Below, one piece after another: positions 15,863-21,891 of a DNA stretch of 30,327 bases (positions are counted from its first letter, which is position 1; every line of letters begins with the position of its first letter). Under the pieces are notes generated by a model that worked only from the letters and a program-made list of their open reading frames with translations, did no database searches and had not been told where the DNA came from. Origin of the DNA: Methanimicrococcus sp034006575. GTDB taxonomy: Archaea > Halobacteriota > Methanosarcinia > Methanosarcinales > Methanosarcinaceae. A program made the position numbers and the translations under genes. The stretch is taken from positions 1 through 30,327 of the forward strand of contig JAVESN010000008.1 in assembly GCA_034006575.1 (NCBI GenBank). The letters are read 5' to 3'.

Positions 15863-16087
15863 ATGAGCAAAAAAAGTCTGCTCATCATCGTCGTTTTGCT
15901 CTTCATGCTGGTTGCAACCGCAATGGCCCTTGAAAACAAAAGCGCGAATGAAAACTTTACGAATCAAAATGATTTCGGTTCAAAAATGATATCTGAAGAC
16001 GGTGGTTTAAATAAACCAAAAACCGAAGGCGGCACACTTCCGCTCGGTTCGGATCAATGGTCCGGGATGTTAAAATTAAAAACATAA
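15863..16087 (+). CDS. small secreted peptide co-controlled with the S-layer gene
   Basis: 74 aa from ATG 15863, which follows GGGGGAATTA (15851-15860). An in-frame ATG at 15812 gives a longer product but would spoil the signal sequence. The N-terminus MSKKSLLIIVVLLFMLVATAMA is a signal peptide with an A-M-A cleavage site. The mature part is about 52 residues, hydrophilic, rich in Asn, Gly and Lys (ENKSANENFTNQNDFGSKM; GGTLPLGSDQWSGMLKLKT), without cysteines or a membrane anchor. ENFT is a possible N-glycosylation site. The family is not recognised. Its promoter matches that of the S-layer gene, which suggests an abundant surface or secreted peptide. Confidence 0.7.
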   Translation: MSKKSLLIIVVLLFMLVATAMALENKSANENFTNQNDFGSKMISEDGGLNKPKTEGGTLPLGSDQWSGMLKLKT

Positions 16088-16125
16088 ATTCTTAAAATTA
16101 ATATCAAAGTAATATCGTGATTCAC

Positions 16126-16701
16126 ATGAAAAAAAGCATCTTACTCGTTTTGTTGATTGCTTTCCTCGCCGTCGCAGTCGGTGTTTCCGGCTGTTTGGAC
16201 AACGACAACGGCAACAACACAACAAACAATTCAACAAATAATTCAACAAACAACTCAACGCCGAGCGCGACATTTAACGGTACCCTTGTCACCGTCGATC
16301 CGGTTCCGTCCGGCTTTGAACTTTTGGCCGTTAAAAACGTTACCGCCGACCAAGAAAATATCAACGGCGTCACGGACGCGCTCAATGGTTTTTCAGGCTA
16401 TTATGCTGTCAACAACTCAAATGTTTACCTCTCCGCTTACCAAACGGAAAACAACAGCACGGCAAAAGCCTATGTTCAAACGATGATTGACGCGCACAAA
16501 GAAAAATATCCGGGTACAAACAACGTGACAACCGTCCAAATCAACGGACATGACGCCACTTTGTTCACAACCGTTTCACAAGACAGCACTTCTTCGGAAA
16601 AATATGTTTTGACCTGGGCAGCCGGCGACAAACTCATTATCGTTAACGGCCCTGCGACATACGACCAAATCAAAACAATCGCGGAAGCGTCTAAACTTTA
16701 A
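16126..16701 (+). CDS. secreted lipoprotein, paralogue of the gene at 17246
   Basis: 191 aa from ATG 16126; GTGAT lies five bases upstream and is a usable Shine-Dalgarno (an in-frame GTG at 16117 is less likely). The N-terminal helix ends in a lipobox, VGVSGC, so the cysteine at about residue 24 is probably lipidated. A linker of three NNST repeats follows, dense in N-glycosylation sequons and encoded by near-identical 12-nt units. The globular domain carries VDPVPSGFELLAVKNV, GVTDALNGFSGYYAV, AYVQTMIDAHKEKYPG, TTVQINGHDATLF and VLTWAAGDKLIIVNG. All these blocks recur in the paralogue. It acts on the outer face of the membrane, under the S-layer. Function unknown. Confidence 0.85.
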   Translation: MKKSILLVLLIAFLAVAVGVSGCLDNDNGNNTTNNSTNNSTNNSTPSATFNGTLVTVDPVPSGFELLAVKNVTADQENINGVTDALNGFSGYYAVNNSNVYLSAYQTENNSTAKAYVQTMIDAHKEKYPGTNNVTTVQINGHDATLFTTVSQDSTSSEKYVLTWAAGDKLIIVNGPATYDQIKTIAEASKL

Positions 16702-16709
16702 ATTTAATC

Positions 16710-16741
16710 GAAACGAGATTTTCTCGTTTCCTTTTCGTTTT
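16710..16741 (+). terminator. terminator after the first lipoprotein gene
   Basis: Perfect 9-bp stem GAAACGAGA-TTT-TCTCGTTTC (16710-16730), eight bases after the stop codon, followed by CTTTTCGTTTTTT. A classic hairpin and T-tract. Confidence 0.75.
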
Positions 16742-16815
16742 TTATACTTTGTATTTCTACTTTGTATTTTCTTGTTTTTTTGAATAGATTTTGAGTCTTT
16801 GTTTTTTAAATCTTG

Positions 16816-17046
16816 ATGACCATGGCAAAACATTGGTTTCCCGTATTCACGACATCCCGATGCTCCCTTTGCGGCGCTTGCGTTTACGCGTGTCCGGACA
16901 ATTTGCTCTCCTTAAAATCCGGCGCCGTTTTTTTAGAGAATATCGAACTTTGTCGACCGAATTGTTTCAAATGCGCCAAAGCGTGCCAAAACGGAGCCGT
17001 CGGAATCCTCCGGCCGCCCAAGCCGTGCGATTGCTGTTCTTTTTAA
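16816..17046 (+). CDS. small 2[4Fe-4S] ferredoxin-type protein
   Basis: About 76 aa. Two cluster motifs: CSLCGACVYACP (CxxCxxCxxxCP) and CRPNCFKCAKAC, a variant with three residues between the first two cysteines and no Pro at the end. A C-terminal CDCCSF adds three more cysteines, unusual for an electron-transfer ferredoxin. Candidate starts lie at TTG 16813, ATG 16816 and ATG 16822; none has a clear ribosome binding site. Cytoplasmic. The redox partner is unknown: the neighbours are two lipoproteins, so genomic context gives no pathway. Confidence 0.82.
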   Translation: MTMAKHWFPVFTTSRCSLCGACVYACPDNLLSLKSGAVFLENIELCRPNCFKCAKACQNGAVGILRPPKPCDCCSF

Positions 17047-17060
17047 TTCCGACTAAGGGC

Positions 17061-17086
17061 TTTTTTAATTAAAAAACATTTTTTTG
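17061..17086 (+). terminator. T-rich palindrome after the ferredoxin gene
   Basis: TTTTTTAATTAAAAAA (17061-17076) is a 16-bp perfect palindrome 14 bp after the stop, followed by CATTTTTTTG. It probably ends the ferredoxin transcript. Confidence 0.5.
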
Positions 17087-17206
17087 TTTGACGTCAAGAG
17101 CGGCGCTGTTAAAGTCGCCGCCAGCCGTTTTTACGCCAACCGTTTTTATACCGGTCGTTTTTTTGACAACCCTTTTTGCCGCCGTTCTCAATTCGATTCA
17201 AACCTT

Positions 17207-17242
17207 TTTATATAATTAAAGCTTATCATCTTTATCGGTGAT
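17207..17242 (+). promoter_or_regulatory. promoter and ribosome binding site of the second lipoprotein gene
   Basis: CCTTTTTATATAATT has a TATA box at 17207-17215, 31 bp before the ATG at 17246, leaving a very short leader. GGTGAT (17237-17242) is complementary to the archaeal 16S rRNA 3' end and lies three bases before the start. Confidence 0.6.
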
Positions 17243-17245
17243 TTT

Positions 17246-17830
17246 ATGAAAAAAATATATCTCCTCTCTCTTCTCATCTTGATCTCAGCCGTTTTTCTCT
17301 CCGGCTGCCTGGCGGGCGAGACCAATCTCACAAGCCCCGACGACATAACAAATCCATCCGACTCAAACCAAACCCCGCTTCCCGCGTTTAACGCCGATTT
17401 AACTCTGGTTGACCCGGTTCCGCCATCCCTTTCATTCTTATCCACGGCGAGCGTTCGCTCCCACGGGCAACACATCGGTGTTACAGATGCGATTTTCGGA
17501 TATCAAGGCATTTACACTCACGAAAAAGAAAAGACGCCCATTTTTCTGACCTATTACAACGTCGGCATCGCAAACACCACCAAAACAGCCGTTTCTTACA
17601 TCCAAATGATGAAAGACAGCCACGTCGAACAATACGGCGCAAACAGCAACATCACGACGATTCAAATCAACGGCCATGACGCCGTTTTATTCAAAGCCGA
17701 GACCGACGATGCGCCCCAATACGGCCGATACATGCTGGCGTGGACCATCGGAGACGATTTGTTTGTGACGGTGACCGGAACCGCCGACTCCGCCGTTTTA
17801 ATCGAATTGGCGACCGCGACCGGTTACTGA
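17246..17830 (+). CDS. secreted lipoprotein, paralogue of the gene at 16126
   Basis: 194 aa. Signal peptide MKKIYLLSLLILISAVFLSGC with lipobox FLSGC (Cys21). A Ser/Thr/Asn/Pro linker follows, without the NNST repeats of its paralogue. The globular domain aligns block for block: VDPVPPSLSFLS, GVTDAIFGYQGIYT, SYIQMMKDSHVEQYG, TTIQINGHDAVLF and MLAWTIGDDLFVTVTG. The two genes probably arose by duplication, with the ferredoxin gene between them. Own promoter. Outer-face membrane-anchored, function unknown. Confidence 0.85.
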   Translation: MKKIYLLSLLILISAVFLSGCLAGETNLTSPDDITNPSDSNQTPLPAFNADLTLVDPVPPSLSFLSTASVRSHGQHIGVTDAIFGYQGIYTHEKEKTPIFLTYYNVGIANTTKTAVSYIQMMKDSHVEQYGANSNITTIQINGHDAVLFKAETDDAPQYGRYMLAWTIGDDLFVTVTGTADSAVLIELATATGY

Positions 17831-18299
17831 TTCATTTCATTTTTTATTTTTTTGTTTTGTTTTTGTTTTGTTTTTGTTTTATTTATTTAATTTCAAATTC
17901 CATTTTTTAGATGTCTTTGAAAATCCCAAATACGACCGCTAATTTTCGATTTTTTTTGCAAGCGGAGCGAGCAAAAAACAATCGGAAATTTGCGGATTCA
18001 ACCCCAAATATCAAAAAAAATCGTTTTCTGTTTTTTATTTGCTGCTTCATCTGTTTTTTATTTGCCGTTTACATTTGCTGCTGCGTTTTTAGTTTGCTGT
18101 TTGCGTTTGCATTTTAGTTTGCAATTGCCGCAGCGTTTTAGTTTGCCGCTCGCATCCGCATTTTTTAAATGCGTTCGAACGCTTTCACGAACGTGTGTCT
18201 GAAATCAAATGTTTTCATTCCGCCCGTTTTTTTGCAAAACCTTCTCAAAAAAAATTCAACGAAATCGCCAACCCGTTTCGTTTTATCTAAAAAATGAAA
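17831..18299. other. T-rich spacer with a long hairpin
   Basis: 469 bp without a credible gene. It begins with TTTTGTTTTTG-type runs, contains a large imperfect hairpin (17936-17995), then repeated TTTGC/TTTGCCG motifs between about 18050 and 18170. Open frames here are low-complexity Phe/Cys-rich products and I reject them as genes. Confidence 0.5.
17936..17995. repeat. 24/25-bp imperfect inverted repeat (large hairpin)
   Basis: Left arm 17936-17959 (CCGCTAATTTTCGATT then T-run and GC) pairs with right arm 17971-17995 (GCAAAAAACAATCGG then AAATTTGCGG), with about three mismatches or bulges and an 11-nt loop AAGCGGAGCGA. It could be the 3' structure of a transcript, a small RNA, or a remnant of a miniature element. 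Confidence 0.6.
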
Positions 18300-18884
18300 T
18301 TAAAGAATTCGGCACGCCTCTTTAAAATCCAATCTTTCATCCCTCGGGTGCAATTTGCTTTTATTTCCCGCGCCCAGGTTGCACAAGAAATTTGATTTCC
18401 ATCTTCCGTCTTTGAAAAACTCGTCATCGACACCCTTTTTGTTAAAGCCCCCCATCGGGCCGCAATCCAATCCCAAAGCGCGCGCGGCGATAATCAAATA
18501 AGCGCCTTGTAAACAACTGTTTTGATAAGCCGTGGTTTTGGAAAACGATTCGTTCTCTCTGAAATATTTTTCATAATTCCCGCGCGGATACAAACGATTC
18601 ATGTTTTCGTAAAACATCGTGTCCTCCGCGATGATGACGGTTGCGGCCGCTTCTTTCACCTTTCTTTTGTTGCTCTCGTCCATGTGCGGCAACAGTCTCT
18701 CCTTCGCTTCCGGACTTCTGACAAAAACAAAGCGCCCGGCTTGGCAATTGGCCAAGGTCGGCGCCATTTTTAAAGTGTCGTAAAGACGCATAAGCAACTC
18801 ATCCGAAATTTCCGTTTTTTCAAAATAGGTGTGGGTTCGCGCTTCGTCAAAAATAATGTCCATGGATTCCTGATTGATTCTCAT
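18300..18884 (-). CDS. RutE/HadB-like nitroreductase-family oxidoreductase
   Basis: 194 aa, the usual length. FMN-dependent nitroreductase fold. The sequence follows the RutE (malonic semialdehyde reductase) pattern closely: ARTHTYFEK, LYDTLKMAPTLANCQAGRFVFVRSPEAKERL (in parts), IIAEDTMFYE, AYQNSCLQGAYLIIAARALGLDCGPMGGF, then WKSNFLCNLGAGN, HPRDERLDFKEACRIL. Members reduce enals, semialdehydes or nitro compounds with NAD(P)H. No pyrimidine-degradation (rut) genes are near, so the substrate is open. The similarity is to a mainly bacterial subfamily and suggests acquisition by transfer. The next minus-strand gene upstream is another redox flavoprotein. Confidence 0.85.
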   Translation of the reverse strand: MRINQESMDIIFDEARTHTYFEKTEISDELLMRLYDTLKMAPTLANCQAGRFVFVRSPEAKERLLPHMDESNKRKVKEAAATVIIAEDTMFYENMNRLYPRGNYEKYFRENESFSKTTAYQNSCLQGAYLIIAARALGLDCGPMGGFNKKGVDDEFFKDGRWKSNFLCNLGAGNKSKLHPRDERLDFKEACRIL

Positions 18885-19029
18885 CGTTTCGCCTTATATT
18901 TTTAATTTTAATTTTTGATTTTTAAGCTTTAATTTTTGGTTTTTAAGTTTTTTAATCCTTAAGCCTTTTATTTTTCCTTTGTTTTTTTATCTTTATTTGT
19001 TTTTCTTTTGATTTTTTTCATGTCTTTCA

Positions 19030-19569
19030 TCAAATCTTCAAAATCGCGTTTTCCGCTTTTTGAATCATCTCCGGCTCGAACGAAACGGCGCCCGCCTCTA
19101 AAACGCCCCCCGCCACCACGACGTCAATCACTTCGATGCCGAGATAATCAAAACTGTCCCGATACATCCCAATCACGTGGCTCGCCGTTCTTTCATCGGT
19201 GTCCTCCATCGGAACGACTAATATCGCTTTCTTATTTTGAAACGTTTCGCGCGGCAAACCGTACCACCGATCGGTAAACGTTTTCATTTGAGCCGTCGGC
19301 CCCCACCAATAAACCGGCGTTCCGATAATCCAAACGTTGGCTTCTTTCATTTTTTTGCCGAGCTCCGGCATATCGTCTTTTTTAAAGCACCCGTTTCCCG
19401 TTTTATGACAAACATCACAAGCCTCGCAAAATCCGATATTTTTTTTGTTTAAAATAACCATTTCCGTTTCATGACCGTTCTCAATCGCCTTTGCCATCAT
19501 TTTTTCCATCAATAAATTTGTATTTCCCGCTTTCCTGGGGCTTCCCATAAAGCCGATGATTTTTGACAT
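19030..19569 (-). CDS. iron-sulfur flavoprotein / NADPH-dependent FMN reductase-like protein
   Basis: 179 aa with a flavodoxin fold: phosphate-binding loop GSPRKAGNTNLLM near residue 9 and GTPVYWWGPTAQMKTFTDRW around 85-105. Between them, CEACDVCHKTGNGC (about 48-61) has CxxCxxCx6C spacing, the compact cysteine motif of the Methanosarcina iron-sulfur flavoprotein (Isf) family, which binds [4Fe-4S] and FMN and handles O2/H2O2 or electron transfer from ferredoxin. Cytoplasmic. GAGGAAAT precedes the ATG. About 145 bp upstream of, and in the same direction as, the RutE-like gene, so possibly co-transcribed. Confidence 0.87.
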   Translation of the reverse strand: MSKIIGFMGSPRKAGNTNLLMEKMMAKAIENGHETEMVILNKKNIGFCEACDVCHKTGNGCFKKDDMPELGKKMKEANVWIIGTPVYWWGPTAQMKTFTDRWYGLPRETFQNKKAILVVPMEDTDERTASHVIGMYRDSFDYLGIEVIDVVVAGGVLEAGAVSFEPEMIQKAENAILKI

Positions 19570-19816
19570 AATATTTCCTCTCTTCCGATTCTATTTTTTA
19601 AAAAATTGAAAACTCATTTTCTATTTTTCTTCTTTCTTTTATATATATCCATCTCGTTTTTGTAATAAAAATCCTCTCTCAATCAAAATTAATCCAAAAT
19701 GAGAATTATCGGCTTTTCTAAAAACCGGTTCAAAAAAAGTGTACCACTCACTCGCGAGCGGCAAAATGGAGGTCAATCGAAACAATTGAGATTTAATTAA
19801 AAATCCGTTTTTTTAT

Positions 19817-20239
19817 TCATTCTCTTTGAATCATGACGGCAACATTATCCGCGTATTTGGACGCAAGAATAAATCCGATTCCCATTAATTGAGAAAGGAA
19901 TGTAAATGACCACAAATAGGCGAAATTATAATACGATTCTTGATATGGCGCAAGATATTGAGGCAATATTATAACAACCGTTATTGAAAATATGACAATA
20001 AGCAACGTCCAAAACACCCATTTTATTTTATTGTTTTTTGGTTTTTCCGTGAATCGTTCGTATATTCCTGAAAGGAGCAAGGATGAAAGTAAAAAAGCAT
20101 AACTTATCCAATATAAGAGTGCGGAATATGAGTCGGAAAAAAACATATAAAATCCGATTAAAACGGCGGCAAAAAACAAGACCATATCTGTATAAATGAT
20201 TGATTTTTTATTTTTGAGTATTTGTTCGGTAAGGTTCAT
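19817..20239 (-). CDS. four-helix integral membrane protein
   Basis: 140 aa from ATG 20239, which GGTGA precedes by five bases; an in-frame TTG at 20254 lies on top of that site and is unlikely. Four hydrophobic segments: IIYTDMVLFFAAVLIGFYMFF, LLYWISYAFLLSSLLLSGI, WVFWTLLIVIFSITVVIILP and YLWSFTFLSQLMGIGFILA (about 16-36, 43-61, 75-95, 108-128). No catalytic motif, family not recognised. It lies 87 bp downstream of the secreted protein gene at 20326 on the same strand; small multi-helix proteins beside secreted glycine-rich peptides are often immunity proteins, but nothing in this sequence proves that. Confidence 0.7.
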   Translation of the reverse strand: MNLTEQILKNKKSIIYTDMVLFFAAVLIGFYMFFSDSYSALLYWISYAFLLSSLLLSGIYERFTEKPKNNKIKWVFWTLLIVIFSITVVIILPQYLAPYQESYYNFAYLWSFTFLSQLMGIGFILASKYADNVAVMIQRE

Positions 20240-20325
20240 ACATGTCACCTTCAATTCTTTTTATCATTTTCGTGTGTAAAAAATATAATAATGATAATTT
20301 CTTAAAATTATCACAATTTTAATAT

Positions 20326-21282
20326 TTAAACCACATGATAAAATCTGTATATTTCTACATAAATTGGGGCAGTCGGATATGCATATCCTATTGCAGGATT
20401 TGCTTTATATCCCGGGCGAGGATAAATTGTATAATAAAAGTCTACATATGCATTACTTGTTGAATTAACTCCAAGGTTTGCCAAATAGTCTTCATATAAA
20501 CTTACACATGCTTGAACTATTATTGCACTGAGTCCGGATCCAACAATACCTCCAAGACCCGCTCCAATTAATCCGGCAGCAATACTGATTACTATATTTC
20601 CTCCTGCTATTACTGAACTCAGTTTTGCATTATGGTATGCTGATATACTATTAGAGGGCGGATTACTCGGCGGATAATTCCACCCGGGAATCGGTGTATA
20701 AGAAGCTTTGGATATTGCAAATTCATTTGAATTTTTTCTTAATTCATCTTCTTCAGAATTCGTTAAAATTATACTATTGTATACATTTGTCACACCATCT
20801 ATTATAAATTTTTCTTCAATATTATAATTTCCGGAATCTGTATTTTTATTCACCTCCATTCTATAATATTGGTCATTTGTTGTAGATTCTGTAGTTATAG
20901 ATATATCTGTTTTGTTTAATATTGTATATATTTTTGTTTTCCGGTCCAAAGCACTATTTTTCTTAATGTCTCCCAATTCAGATTTAATGTCATATTTAAT
21001 TTCCCCGTCCAATATTAATTTTTCAGAAGTTTCTAACATTTTCAAATTGCTTAAATCTAAGTTTTCAATGACAATACCTTCTGATTCTAACATAATATAC
21101 ACAATATTTTCGATTTCTAGCCTGTCTTCCTCTGAAAGATTTTTCGCTTCTGAAACATCTTGTTTATTTATTAAATTGTTTTCTAATAATACGGTTTTTT
21201 CATTTTCTTGAGCCATTACTCCCGGAATAAACAAGGATGTAATAAGCACTAAAACAAATAATGAAATGATGCATTTTCTCAT
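20326..21282 (-). CDS. secreted protein with a glycine-rich hydrophobic segment
   Basis: 318 aa from ATG 21282; GGTG lies nine bases upstream (in-frame GTG 21294 and TTG 21291 are alternatives). Signal peptide MRKCIISLFVLVLITSLFIPGVMA. The N-terminal two thirds are hydrophilic and acidic (residues about 25-200), like a propeptide or a soluble domain. Then comes a Pro/Ser linker (PGWNYPPSNPPSNS), a hydrophobic Gly/Ala/Ile run with glycine-zipper spacing (IAAGLIGAGLGGIVGSGLSA, near 245-264), and a Tyr/Pro-rich tail ending YVEIYRFYHVV. The layout is reminiscent of secreted membrane-active bacteriocin-like proteins with a helical hairpin, but I cannot assign a family. AT-richer and more A-ended codons than the neighbours, suggesting recent acquisition. 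Confidence 0.72.
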   Translation of the reverse strand: MRKCIISLFVLVLITSLFIPGVMAQENEKTVLLENNLINKQDVSEAKNLSEEDRLEIENIVYIMLESEGIVIENLDLSNLKMLETSEKLILDGEIKYDIKSELGDIKKNSALDRKTKIYTILNKTDISITTESTTNDQYYRMEVNKNTDSGNYNIEEKFIIDGVTNVYNSIILTNSEEDELRKNSNEFAISKASYTPIPGWNYPPSNPPSNSISAYHNAKLSSVIAGGNIVISIAAGLIGAGLGGIVGSGLSAIIVQACVSLYEDYLANLGVNSTSNAYVDFYYTIYPRPGYKANPAIGYAYPTAPIYVEIYRFYHVV

Positions 21283-21290
21283 TTTTTTCA

Positions 21291-21369
21291 ACACCTATAT
21301 ATTTAATATAGGCAAACAATCAAAAATTTTAATTATTTTTGTCAATTAATTTGTTTGCCTATCAGGTGT
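21291..21369. repeat. nested inverted repeats upstream of the secreted protein gene
   Basis: ATAGGCAAACAA (21308-21319) and TTGTTTGCCTAT (21351-21362) are perfect 12-bp inverted copies 31 bp apart, flanked by ACACCT (21291-21296) and AGGTGT (21364-21369). They surround the probable promoter of the minus-strand gene. Either a regulatory site pair, the ends of a lost small element, or a cruciform-forming sequence. Confidence 0.6.
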
Positions 21370-21426
21370 GGAATTGATCCGTTTGGATAGCCGAGGTCAA
21401 TTCCACTGCAATTTCTTTTAATTGCA
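21368..21426. ncRNA. two consecutive hairpins, candidate structured RNA or terminator
   Basis: Perfect 10-bp stem GTGGAATTGA (21368-21377) with TCAATTCCAC (21397-21406), enclosing a 19-nt loop that itself has TCC...GGA complementarity. It is followed immediately by TGCAATT-TCTTTT-AATTGCA (21407-21426). No open frame covers it. The strand cannot be decided from the sequence. Confidence 0.4.
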
Positions 21427-21510
21427 AATTATATATTCCGTCTATGTTCTATTCATTTTTTATCTTTTTAATAAAATCAAAACATATTTATTTCAGTTGT
21501 TTTTTACAAT

Positions 21511-21657
21511 TTAATCGGTCATTACTTTATCGTTTTTTTTGTTTTTTTGTTTTTTTTCTAATTTTTTCATTTTTCCGCTGTAATCTGTAACCCATTCATT
21601 TAATTTTGGATCATCGGGTTTTTGTTCCTTTTTCCAAAAACGCCTCTTTTCAATCAA
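21511..21657 (-). CDS. 48-aa lysine-rich small protein
   Basis: A frame of 48 codons from TTG 21657 to TAA 21511. The first part is well composed (IEKRRFWKKEQKPDDPKLN then EWVTDYSGKMKKLEKK); the C-terminus is Lys/Gln/Asn-rich and ends NDKVMTD. Two Trp, a Pro-Asp-Asp turn and mixed codon use look protein-like rather than random T-rich spacer. Weak points: TTG start and no ribosome binding site. It is divergent from the tRNA gene. Not recognised; a small nucleic-acid-binding or ribosome-associated protein would fit the charge. Confidence 0.42.
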   Translation of the reverse strand: MIEKRRFWKKEQKPDDPKLNEWVTDYSGKMKKLEKKQKNKKNDKVMTD

Positions 21658-21660
21658 TAT

Positions 21661-21671
21661 CTTTTAATACC
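21661..21671 (+). promoter_or_regulatory. TATA box of the tRNA gene
   Basis: CTTTTAATACC, centred about 35 bp before the mature tRNA 5' end, is a plausible archaeal tRNA promoter. Confidence 0.5.
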
Positions 21672-21700
21672 AAAATGTCTATTTTGAATCCTATCCGATT

Positions 21701-21812
21701 GCCCGGATAGCCTAGTCGGTTGGGGCGCCAGACTCATAGGGAAAAAATGGCGTCTTTTGGAATTTATTCCTGAGACATCTGGAGGTCGCGTGTTCGAGTC
21801 ACGCTCCGGGCA
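21701..21812 (+). tRNA. tRNA-Met (CAU anticodon) with a 38-nt intron
   Basis: Exons 21701-21738 and 21777-21812 give a 74-nt cloverleaf: acceptor GCCCGGA/TCCGGGC, D stem GCCT/GGGC, anticodon stem CCAGA/TCTGG with loop C-T-CAT-A-A, T arm GCGTG-TTCGAGT-CACGC, discriminator A, no encoded CCA. The intron 21739-21776 sits at the canonical 37/38 position. The bulge-helix-bulge is textbook: central helix CTCA/TGAG, bulges TAG and ACA, each cut between second and third base by the tRNA splicing endonuclease. It is not an initiator (no A1-U72 end or GGG/CCC anticodon stem). Elongator Met is the best call; a tRNA-Ile2 with lysidine/agmatidine-type C34 is the alternative that sequence alone cannot fully exclude. 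Confidence 0.9.
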
Positions 21813-21891
21813 TCTTTCTTTTTTTGTTTTTTTAACTTCTCATTTTTAGAGAGATTCTTCTCTTTGAAATCAATGTTTTAAAAAAAGAAAT

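Noticed and set aside
17911..18202. Overlapping plus-strand frames in the spacer before the RutE-like gene
   Set aside because: They run through the 17936-17995 hairpin and T-rich repeats; products are Phe/Cys/Leu low-complexity without a ribosome binding site.
21383..21397. GGATAGCCGAGG next to the tRNA gene, similar to the tRNA D-arm start GGATAGCCTAG
   Set aside because: Considered as an integration-site repeat (attachment site), but the shared run is only eight bases and lies in the loop of a hairpin; no integrase is present.
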